NCBI GenBank assembly: GCA_003153875.1
Contig: PMBY01000402.1
Coordinates: forward strand, 12,192 to 18,310
Length of the DNA: 6,119 bases
Origin: Myxococcales bacterium
Lineage (GTDB): Bacteria; Myxococcota; Polyangia; Fen-1088
Direction of reading: 5' to 3'
Shown: positions 1 to 5,598 of the stretch, in pieces
Layout: each line of letters opens with the position of its first letter
How positions within the stretch are numbered: position 1 is the stretch's first letter
Notes under the pieces: model-generated
Seen by the model: only the letters and a program-made list of their open reading frames with translations
Told to the model about the DNA's origin: nothing
Databases searched by the model: none
Translations under genes and position numbers: made by a program

Positions 1-662
1 AGGTTGCTGGCCACGTAGCACTTGGAGAAGAAGGCCACCAGATCGTCCCGTCGCAAGCGGCCCACCGTGGCCTCGGTCCCGATAATGGGACGGCCATAGG
101 GATGTTGGTCAAAGGCTGCGTGAAACAGCCCCTGCCCGGCCTGGCGTTCCGGATCGTCAAGTCCCTGCTTGATCTCCTCGAGCACCACGTGGCGCTCGCG
201 TTCGAACTCGGCGGGGTCGAAGCCCGCGTTCTGGAGAGTGTCGGCCAGGATGTCGAGGCCCGTGTCGAAAAACCGACTGGCCAGGACCAAGTGGTACACG
301 GTTTCGTCGTGGCTGGTCCAGGCGTTGATCTCGCCGCCCGATCCCTCCACCTCGCGCGCGATCTGGCCCACACCGCGCCGCTTGGTCCCTTTGAACAGCA
401 TGTGTTCGAACACATGCGCGATGCCTGCCAGCTCTGGAGGCTCGTCGGCTGAGCCAATCTTGACCCAGGCCTGGAATGCCACCACAGGCGCGACGTGGTT
501 CTCTTCTAGAACCACTTCCAGTCCGTTGTTGAGGCGAAAGATCACGCTTTTTCTTCTCCCGGCTGCCACCTCTGATTGCGTCACCCCGGAAACACCAGTC
601 GGCCATTCGTGACTACAGCCGACGGCAGCCAGGAGGATGCAAGAGAGGACAGCTAGCCTCAC
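1..662 (-). CDS. M16-family zinc metallopeptidase (insulinase/processing-peptidase-like), probable lipoprotein, 3' end cut by window edge
   Basis: The gene reads leftwards and runs off the left edge, so only the first 220 residues are visible. The M16 N-terminal domain is clear. The inverted zinc motif HVFEH lies at residues 83-87 and continues as MLFKGT; H83 and H87 would bind zinc and E86 would activate water. A glutamate at about 163, in VVLEEIK, has the family spacing for the third zinc ligand. The family signature GGEINAWTSHDETVYH is at 109-124. Residues 2-16 look like a short lipoprotein signal (one Arg, a hydrophobic run, then AVGC with Cys16), which predicts a membrane-anchored periplasmic protein. 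The GTG at 660-662 is chosen because no ATG, GTG or TTG occurs in frame for at least 25 codons upstream and later starts would remove the signal; its ribosome site is weak. Substrate is unknown. Bacterial M16 proteins often come in pairs, so a partner may lie beyond the edge. The family call is firm; the lipoprotein call is moderate. Confidence 0.9.
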   Translation of the reverse strand, partial: MRLAVLSCILLAAVGCSHEWPTGVSGVTQSEVAAGRRKSVIFRLNNGLEVVLEENHVAPVVAFQAWVKIGSADEPPELAGIAHVFEHMLFKGTKRRGVGQIAREVEGSGGEINAWTSHDETVYHLVLASRFFDTGLDILADTLQNAGFDPAEFERERHVVLEEIKQGLDDPERQAGQGLFHAAFDQHPYGRPIIGTEATVGRLRRDDLVAFFSKCYVASN

Positions 663-713
663 CGCCGCAACGGTAGCACGTTGCGGGCCTGCTTTGTGAT
701 AGGGCGTGGTACA

Positions 714-935
714 TTGAAAAGCGTGACAGGCGTAGGTCGCTGTCCCACGTGCAAACGAGCCGTCCCCATCGAGGTGACCAGCGCGCCTTTTCGCCCTTTT
801 TGCTCGCAGCGTTGCCAGATGGCGGACCTGGGAAGTTGGTTGGATGGCGCCTTTCGCATCAGCCGCTCAATTTCCGAAGAGGACCTGGACCAAGGGGTGG
901 CGCCCAACGAAGACGAGTCGGGCGAGCCTCAGTGA
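714..935 (+). CDS. yacG: DNA gyrase inhibitor YacG (zinc-ribbon protein)
   Basis: This 73-residue protein matches the small YacG family (E. coli protein about 65 residues). Four cysteines form the zinc site: C10 and C13 (CPTC), then C30 and C34 (FCSQRC). The family signature PFRPFCSQRC is followed by a DLGSW stretch and an acidic, disordered tail rich in Glu and Asp. In E. coli, YacG binds GyrB and blocks DNA binding by gyrase; the same role is inferred here. TTG at 714 is preferred because an AGGGCG purine stretch lies at a suitable distance upstream and the protein then begins just before the first zinc cysteines. The frame is open back to a TTG at 681 and a GTG at 696, and a GTG at 723 is a shorter option. 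The gene stands alone, divergent from the M16 peptidase gene, and not in the coaE-zapD-yacG arrangement known from E. coli. Family assignment is secure; the exact start is uncertain. Confidence 0.9.
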   Translation: MKSVTGVGRCPTCKRAVPIEVTSAPFRPFCSQRCQMADLGSWLDGAFRISRSISEEDLDQGVAPNEDESGEPQ

Positions 936-955
936 CTGAGGCTGCGGTCGTTTTC
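925..955 (+). terminator. Possible intrinsic terminator hairpin overlapping the yacG stop codon
   Basis: A perfect 8-bp inverted repeat, AGCCTCAG at 925-932 and CTGAGGCT at 936-943, encloses the yacG stop codon TGA as a 3-base loop. A TTTT run follows at 951-954, seven bases after the stem. The stem is compact and GC-rich enough to fold, but the T run is short and displaced, so termination is plausible rather than shown. The hairpin is nearly symmetric and could also act on minus-strand transcripts. Confidence 0.4.
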
Positions 956-1058
956 TCGTGGCGACGTCGACCGGTCGTGCTAGTTTTCCGGACCTTGGCG
1001 GCGGGGGAAGGTGAGCCGGGGTTCGGCCCGGCCAGCTTCCAGGTCGAAAATAATCGTT

Positions 1059-1132
1059 CGGGGCGTGGCGCAGTCTGGTAGCGCGTTCGGTTCGGGACCG
1101 AAAGGCCGGAGGTTCAAATCCTCTCGCCCCGA
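1059..1132 (+). tRNA. tRNA-Pro, anticodon CGG (reads CCG)
   Basis: A complete cloverleaf can be folded. The 7-bp acceptor stem pairs CGGGGCG (1059-1065) with CGCCCCG (1125-1131). The D stem pairs GCGC with GCGC around AGTCTGGTA. The anticodon stem pairs TTCGG with CCGAA around loop TTCGGGA, placing anticodon CGG at 1093-1095. The T stem pairs GGAGG with CCTCT around TTCAAAT, with one G-T wobble. C1-G72, discriminator A73 and anticodon G35/G36 are the bacterial tRNA-Pro identity features. The CCA end is not encoded (the next bases are CAA), so a tRNA nucleotidyltransferase must add it. The codon CCG should be common in this GC-rich genome. An AT-rich patch (GAAAATAAT, 1046-1054) lies just upstream, but I cannot identify a convincing promoter. 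A GC-rich hairpin (GCCGGG 1015-1020 with CCCGGC 1027-1032) also lies upstream, with no clear role. Confidence 0.97.
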
Positions 1133-1148
1133 CAACCTCGTTTTTTTT
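1109..1148 (+). terminator. Probable tRNA-Pro transcription terminator: eight-T run with an overlapping alternative hairpin
   Basis: Eight consecutive T residues (1141-1148) begin nine bases after the last tRNA base. The sequence AACCTC (1134-1139), one base before the T run, is exactly complementary to GAGGTT (1109-1114), which contains most of the 5' strand of the T stem and the start of the T loop. That alternative 6-bp stem with a 19-base loop would precede the T run as an intrinsic terminator should, but it competes with the mature tRNA fold. The T run itself is clear; the hairpin is a proposal. Confidence 0.45.
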
Positions 1149-1171
1149 CCGGCACTCCGCGGAGTCGCCGG
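1149..1171. repeat. 12-bp perfect palindrome with GC-rich flanking arms between tRNA-Pro and fmt
   Basis: ACTCCGCGGAGT (1154-1165) is its own reverse complement. It is flanked by CCGGC (1149-1153) and GCCGG (1167-1171), which also pair, with one unpaired C at 1166. In RNA this gives about nine base pairs with a CGCG loop and one bulge. It lies in the convergent space between tRNA-Pro and fmt. It follows the T run on the plus strand and is followed by A residues on the minus strand, so it is not a standard intrinsic terminator in either direction. It could stabilise the 3' end of the fmt transcript or bind a protein; nothing in the sequence decides this. Confidence 0.5.
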
Positions 1172-1179
1172 GATTCTGG

Positions 1180-2115
1180 TCAGCTCCCCGGTACCTGAGT
1201 GAGGCGCGTGCCAACGGGGATCGGGTGGCCGGCGAGTACTGCAGCGGCGGGCATGCGCCTGCGGCCGGGCAGCTGCAGCTCGGCAAAGGCGACGGCGCCC
1301 CCCCCGCACGCGACGGCCAACCCCTGCGGCACCAGGCCCTGGACCTCGCCGGGGGTGCCCTGTGCCTCTATCACGCGCGCGCCAAAGACCTTCAACGGCT
1401 CGCCCTCAAAAAAGACGGTTGCGCCCGGCCAGGGATCCACACCGCGCGCCTGTGCTGACACCTCCTGGGCACGGGCGCCAAGGTCAATGTAGCCGTCCTC
1501 CTTTTTCATCAGCGGCGCCAGGGTGGCCCCTGCCTCATCCTGCGCTTGCAGCGTGACGGTGCCGTCGGCGATGCGCGGCAGGGTTGCAACCAGCAGCTTG
1601 CTGCCCAGCAACGCCAGCCGCTCGGCCAGCGTGCCCGCCGTGTCGTCATCGCGAATCGGCTCTTCCACAGAGGCTGCCACCGGCCCGGTATCCAGACCTT
1701 GCTCCATGCGCATCACGCACACGCCGGTCTTGCTCTCGCCACGAATCACGGCCCATTGGATGGGCGCGGCACCGCGATACTTGGGCAGCAGCGAGGCGTG
1801 CACGTTCCATGCGCCCAGCCTCGGCACGGCCAAGAGATCCGGGGGCAAAATGCGACCATAGGCCACCACCACGAAGACATCGGGCTGCAAGGCCAACAGC
1901 GTCTTGGCCAGCACACCGTCTCGCACCTTGAGGGGCTGCTCGACCACGAGCCCAAGCCGCAAGGCCAGTTCCTTCACCGGAGGCGGCTGCAGCTTGTTGC
2001 CCCGCCCCGCCGGCCGGTCCGGCTGGCTCACTACCGCCAACACCTGGTGCTCGCGCGCCACCGCCTCCAGCGACGGCAGCGCGAAGGCGGGAGAGCCGAA
2101 AAAGATCACGCGCAT
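1180..2115 (-). CDS. fmt: Methionyl-tRNA formyltransferase
   Basis: The 311-residue product has the usual length (E. coli about 315). It transfers a formyl group from 10-formyltetrahydrofolate to methionyl-initiator tRNA in the cytoplasm, allowing translation initiation. The N-terminal Rossmann-like domain starts MRVIFFGSPAFALPSLEAV. The tRNA-binding loop follows at about 32-48 (PDRPAGRGNKLQPPPVK). The catalytic Asn-His-Asp set is N104, H106 and D142, within NVHASLLPKYRGAAPIQW and GLDTGP. The C-terminal OB-like domain starts near 208, with the typical DPWPGATVFF at 227-236. The frame is open upstream to 2232, but ATG at 2115 is chosen: it starts exactly at the conserved core, has an AGGG about nine bases upstream, and sits four bases after the stop of the preceding gene. 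It is the last gene of the minus-strand cluster. Nothing is missing from the active site; confidence is very high. Confidence 0.97.
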   Translation of the reverse strand: MRVIFFGSPAFALPSLEAVAREHQVLAVVSQPDRPAGRGNKLQPPPVKELALRLGLVVEQPLKVRDGVLAKTLLALQPDVFVVVAYGRILPPDLLAVPRLGAWNVHASLLPKYRGAAPIQWAVIRGESKTGVCVMRMEQGLDTGPVAASVEEPIRDDDTAGTLAERLALLGSKLLVATLPRIADGTVTLQAQDEAGATLAPLMKKEDGYIDLGARAQEVSAQARGVDPWPGATVFFEGEPLKVFGARVIEAQGTPGEVQGLVPQGLAVACGGGAVAFAELQLPGRRRMPAAAVLAGHPIPVGTRLTQVPGS

Positions 2116-2119
2116 GCGT

Positions 2120-3331
2120 TCAACCCTGGGGCGCGTCGGGGGCGGGCTCGGGGCTGGCTTGCGGCGCAGCCTGGGTATCCGGTTCTGGTGCCAGGTTCCC
2201 CTGGTAGGCCGCTCGCAGGGCCGGCGTGGCAAGAATGCGCAGCCCCTCGTCCAACACCTCGCGAATGGTTTCCAGCGCCTCTTTCAGCTCGTGGGCCAGC
2301 TCTGGCCCCAGAACTTCTGGCGAGCACTCCCTGATCAGCCGCTGGTGGGCTCGCCGAATCTCGACTGCGTCCGCCTGTCGATCCACACCCAAGACCTGGA
2401 AGTAGTCGCCCACTTGTGCCAGCGCATGCCGGGCCATGGCCCGCTCGCGCGCGATCTGCAAATCGCGTACTCCGATGTGCGAGCCCTCGTTGGCTCCAGC
2501 GCCTGATCGTGCGGGGCTCAAGGCCCCAAAGCACGACAAGGCAAAAGCGATCTGCCAGACCGTCGCATCGGGCAGACCGCTGGAGCGTGCGACCTCGTCC
2601 AGAGAACGCACGCCATCGAACAAGAGCGGCACGCGCGCCTCCGCCAGATCGGACAACATCTGCCTGACCACATCGGCCGAGGTGCCCGAGGTGTCGAGCG
2701 CGAACAGGTTCTTGCCGGAGCCGACGTGAGCCGCGATCTTCTCGATGGCATAGCCACGTGCCAGCCCCTCGCGGACCAGTGCCGCGGGATGGCGCAAAAG
2801 GCGCGTTCGGTCCGGCCCGGCGGTCAGGCCGGGCTCGATCTGCCAACGGCCAGCGCTCCAGCCAAACAGCGAAAGGATGATGCTCTCGTAGTGGCGCCGC
2901 ACCGCCGGCAGCAGCTCGTCACTGCGCAGAAGGCCCAGGTCGACCAGCACCCCGCCCACCTTGCGCCCCGAGGCGCCGACCACCTTCTCCACCTCCTCGC
3001 GCTGGGCCGCCGACACGGCCCGTTCGCGAACCAGCATGGCCAACATGCGATCCGCCACGTCGTTCGACGCGGCCATCACCGGCAAGCCCGCCTCGAAGTA
3101 CACGGTCTTCTCCACCGACTCGTACCGGATTCTCAAACGACCGGTGGTGCCGTCGCTGAAGATGCGGCCCATCAAGACAGGCAGGCCGATCTCGGCCAGA
3201 TTGCCGGCCGCGGTGGGCCCCTCCTGCCCCACCACCTCCAGCGCCGTCGACATCTCAGCCTCGATGACATCGTCGATGCCCGCGGCCAGCCGGCCGAGTA
3301 GCTGTGAGAGATCTTCGTTCACCGGTGCCAT
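2120..3331 (-). CDS. DUF4388 (PATAN-like) protein with degenerate C-terminal J-like domain
   Basis: A 403-residue cytoplasmic protein of unknown function, with no signal peptide or membrane segment. Residues about 54-91 resemble the DUF4388/PATAN beta-rich module (GRIFSDGTTGRLRIR, then VYFEAGLPVMAAS). Residues about 129-167 match the helical part that normally follows (LVDLGLLRSDELLPAVRRH, then LFGWSAGRWQIEP). A winged-helix-like unit follows at about 234-271 (DGVRSLDEVARSSGL). A J-like domain starts at 309 (DYFQVLGVDRQADAVEIRRAH) and ends with RILATPALRAAYQ near 366-377, like the last J-domain helix. The HPD triad that activates DnaK is replaced by S-P-E (337-339), so chaperone stimulation is unlikely. 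The tail (381-403) is rich in Pro and Ala. ATG at 3331 overlaps the priA TGA by one base (TGATG); an adjacent GTG at 3334 is possible. DUF4388 proteins are frequent in myxobacteria and often linked to signalling, so a scaffold or regulatory role is inference only. Confidence 0.85.
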   Translation of the reverse strand: MAPVNEDLSQLLGRLAAGIDDVIEAEMSTALEVVGQEGPTAAGNLAEIGLPVLMGRIFSDGTTGRLRIRYESVEKTVYFEAGLPVMAASNDVADRMLAMLVRERAVSAAQREEVEKVVGASGRKVGGVLVDLGLLRSDELLPAVRRHYESIILSLFGWSAGRWQIEPGLTAGPDRTRLLRHPAALVREGLARGYAIEKIAAHVGSGKNLFALDTSGTSADVVRQMLSDLAEARVPLLFDGVRSLDEVARSSGLPDATVWQIAFALSCFGALSPARSGAGANEGSHIGVRDLQIARERAMARHALAQVGDYFQVLGVDRQADAVEIRRAHQRLIRECSPEVLGPELAHELKEALETIREVLDEGLRILATPALRAAYQGNLAPEPDTQAAPQASPEPAPDAPQG

Positions 3332-5598
3332 CACAATACGCTTTGTGGATCGACGTCGATAGCCAGCCGCAGGTCACGCGGCAGTGTCACCTCGGCGGCC
3401 GCGCGCGCCGTGGCCTGGAGTTTGGACCGATCGGTCCCGCGCAACCAGATCTGATAGCGACTGCGGCCGCGCAGCCTGCCAATGGGTGCCTCGGCCGGGC
3501 CCAGCACCTGGACGCCCGTGCCCCCCTGCGCACGGGCGCGCACTGCTGCGTCCGTGGCAGCGGCGCGAACCGAAGCTTCATGACGACCGTCCAAGCGAAT
3601 AGCGATCATACGCGAAAACGGCGGATAACTCGCGCTTTCTCGCCGGGCCAGTTCGTCGCGCACGAAGCCCTCGTAGTCATGATTGCGCAGAAACTGGATG
3701 GCCGGGTGCTCCGGGCAATAGGTCTGCACCACGATGCGGCCCGGCCGATCGCCACGACCGGCCCGACCTGCCACCTGTTCCAAGAGCTGGAAAGTCCGCT
3801 CCGCCGCACGGAAATCGGGCAGGTGCATGCCCTGGTCAGGCTGCAGCACGCCCACTAGGGTGACGCCCCCGAAGTCGTGACCCTTGGTGACCATCTGGGT
3901 CCCCACCAGGATATCGATCTCGCGCTGGTGCACGCGCGCGAGCAGTTTTTCCAGTTGGTCGCGCTGGCCGTCGGTGGTGTCCCGGTCCAGCCGCGCCACG
4001 CGCGCCCCGGGGAAAAGCCCCCGCACCACGCTCTCCACCCGCTCGGTCCCGGTTCCCAGGCCCTCCAACTCGTCCTGCTTGCACGCCGGACAGCGCGGGG
4101 GAATGGCCTCCGCGCGACCACAGTAGTGACAAATGAGCTTGGCGCGCCCGCGGTGCAGGGTCATGGACACGTCACAATCCGAGCAGCGCAGAACTCCGCC
4201 GCAAGCCTGGCAGTGCATGAGCGTGGAAAAGCCGCGCCGGTTGAGAAAGAGGATGGTCTGCTCGCCCGCGGCCAAGGCGTCTGCCACGGCCTGGGCCAGT
4301 CCTGGCGCCAGCAGGTGGTCAGGCCCCAGCCGGTGTCGCCGCAGATCGATGATCTCGACCGGCGGCAAAGGCCGAGCCGCGGCGGCGGGATTGGCCCGCG
4401 TGGGCAGCAGCAACCGACGAAAGCGCCCGAGCAAGACGTTGCGATAGCTCTCCAGCGACGGAGTGGCCGAGCCCAACACGACCACAGCCTTGGCCTGCAG
4501 CGCCCGCATCACCGCCAGATCGCGGCCGTGGTAGCGCACGCCGTCCTCCTGCTTGAAGGATCCGTCGTGCTCTTCGTCCACCACCACCACGGCCAAGGCA
4601 TGCACCGGCGCGAACACGGCCGAGCGGGCACCCACGGCGATGCCGACCTCGCCGCTGCGCAGACGCCGCCAAGCTGCCAGCCGCTCCGCAGGAGGCAAGG
4701 CACTGTGCAAGACCGCGACGTCGTCACCGAAGCGCGCTCGAAAGCGGGCCGCCAGTTGCGGGGTCAGCGCGATCTCGGGCACCAGCACCAGGGCGCCCTT
4801 GCCCTGGGCCCGCGCCTCGGCGATGAGCCGCAGGTAGACCTCGGTCTTGCCCGAGCCGGTGATCCCGTGGAGCAAGAAGCCGCTGTATCCCTTGCCCAGC
4901 GCCGCTGCCAAGGCGTCGAAGGCTGCCTGCTGGTGTGGGTTGAGCACCGGCGGCTCGCCGGCAAGCCCCGACGCTGCAGTTGCAGTCCCAGCCTTGCGCC
5001 GGCTCTTGCTGGGGCCAGCTACCTGGTCGACAATCTCGACCAGACCGCGCTCCAGCAGGTGCGCCATGCGCGCGCTTGCCCCGGCCGCCCGCGCCAGCGC
5101 GGTCGGGCTCAATGTCCGCGCCCTGCGGAGTCGGGCCAGCAACGCCCGGTCTTGTGCATCGAGCGTGATCCCCGCCATGTGCGAACGCCCGTCGGCCTCC
5201 AGGTCGACCAAGCGTCGTCCCGTCTCAGTGAGACGGATGCGGCGCGAGGCAATGGCCCGCTGGCCGCGCGGAAGTGCGGAACGCAGGACTTCGCCCAGCG
5301 GGGCCAGGTAGTAGCCGGCTGCCCAGAGGCACAGCTCCAGAATGGGTTCGTCGATGGCAGGACCGTCGCCCACCACGTCCGTGATGTCGCGCACCGGCCC
5401 GCCCGCGGTTTCCGGATGCCCCACCACGAAGCCCGTCACCTGGCGCGGACCGAAAGGCACGATCACCTCGGTGCCGAGAGGCAGGCGCGCGCCCGAGCGA
5501 GGATCGCGGTAGATGAACGTCTCCTCCAGCGGAAGGGTCACCGCCACCTGCAACAAGGTGCCAGGGAGCGCTGCCGAAGTGCCCGATACCGCGGTCAC
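3331..5598 (-). CDS. priA: Primosomal protein N' / replication restart helicase PriA
   Basis: The 755-residue product is close to the family length (E. coli 732). PriA recognises stalled forks, unwinds DNA 3' to 5' with ATP and reloads the replisome. Domains in order: N-terminal 3'-DNA-end-binding domain (about 14-112, with LWAAGYYLAPLGEVL), a winged-helix linker (about 145-195), then a superfamily 2 helicase core. The core has Walker A GITGSGKT (245-252), PEIALTP (274-280), the DEEH box (341-344), motif III GSATP (376-380), FLNRRGFS (451-458), GTQMVTKGHDF (566-576) and QVAGRAGRG (608-616). Eight cysteines (463, 466, 472, 475, 490, 493, 503, 506) form the two zinc sites, all intact. A C-terminal domain (about 640-755) follows. 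A basic, Ala/Gly-rich linker (196-216) separates the winged helix from the helicase. GTG at 5598 overlaps the galU stop as GTGA; no strong ribosome site is seen, fitting translational coupling. The assignment is certain; the start is probable. Confidence 0.97.
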   Translation of the reverse strand: MTAVSGTSAALPGTLLQVAVTLPLEETFIYRDPRSGARLPLGTEVIVPFGPRQVTGFVVGHPETAGGPVRDITDVVGDGPAIDEPILELCLWAAGYYLAPLGEVLRSALPRGQRAIASRRIRLTETGRRLVDLEADGRSHMAGITLDAQDRALLARLRRARTLSPTALARAAGASARMAHLLERGLVEIVDQVAGPSKSRRKAGTATAASGLAGEPPVLNPHQQAAFDALAAALGKGYSGFLLHGITGSGKTEVYLRLIAEARAQGKGALVLVPEIALTPQLAARFRARFGDDVAVLHSALPPAERLAAWRRLRSGEVGIAVGARSAVFAPVHALAVVVVDEEHDGSFKQEDGVRYHGRDLAVMRALQAKAVVVLGSATPSLESYRNVLLGRFRRLLLPTRANPAAAARPLPPVEIIDLRRHRLGPDHLLAPGLAQAVADALAAGEQTILFLNRRGFSTLMHCQACGGVLRCSDCDVSMTLHRGRAKLICHYCGRAEAIPPRCPACKQDELEGLGTGTERVESVVRGLFPGARVARLDRDTTDGQRDQLEKLLARVHQREIDILVGTQMVTKGHDFGGVTLVGVLQPDQGMHLPDFRAAERTFQLLEQVAGRAGRGDRPGRIVVQTYCPEHPAIQFLRNHDYEGFVRDELARRESASYPPFSRMIAIRLDGRHEASVRAAATDAAVRARAQGGTGVQVLGPAEAPIGRLRGRSRYQIWLRGTDRSKLQATARAAAEVTLPRDLRLAIDVDPQSVL

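Noticed and set aside
962..977. Short palindromes CGACGTCG and CGACCGGTCG downstream of yacG as operator sites
   Set aside because: Palindromes of 8-10 bases made of G and C are frequent by chance at this base composition, and nothing links them to a regulator or a promoter.
1015..1032. GC-rich hairpin (GCCGGG with CCCGGC, loop GTTCGG) upstream of tRNA-Pro as a terminator
   Set aside because: No T run follows it on either strand, and short GC stems are expected by chance in DNA this GC-rich.
1059..1171. The tRNA-Pro 3' end as an integration (attachment) site for a mobile element
   Set aside because: No integrase gene, no repeated tRNA 3' end elsewhere in the window, and the neighbours on both sides are ordinary housekeeping genes.
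867..1309. Minus-strand open frames of 109 and 139 codons, and a 63-codon plus-strand frame, crossing the tRNA-Pro gene
   Set aside because: They contain the peptides typical of tRNA genes translated by mistake (for example REDLNLRPFGPEPNALPDC and GVAQSGSAFGSGPKGRRFKSS). They overlap a tRNA with a perfect cloverleaf and also run into yacG or fmt.
2116..2232. An upstream extension of fmt to a start at 2232
   Set aside because: The extra 39 residues are Arg/Pro-rich, unlike any Fmt N-terminus, and overlap the end of the preceding gene; the ATG at 2115 begins at the conserved MRVIFFGSP.
1546..2334. A 262-codon plus-strand open frame antisense to fmt and the DUF4388 gene
   Set aside because: Low-complexity composition (many His, Gln, Arg), no domain, and it spans the junction of two well supported minus-strand genes.
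2106..2846. A 246-codon minus-strand frame overlapping the DUF4388 gene in another register
   Set aside because: Arg/Gly-rich shadow translation with no domain; the DUF4388 frame carries recognisable modules across the same bases.
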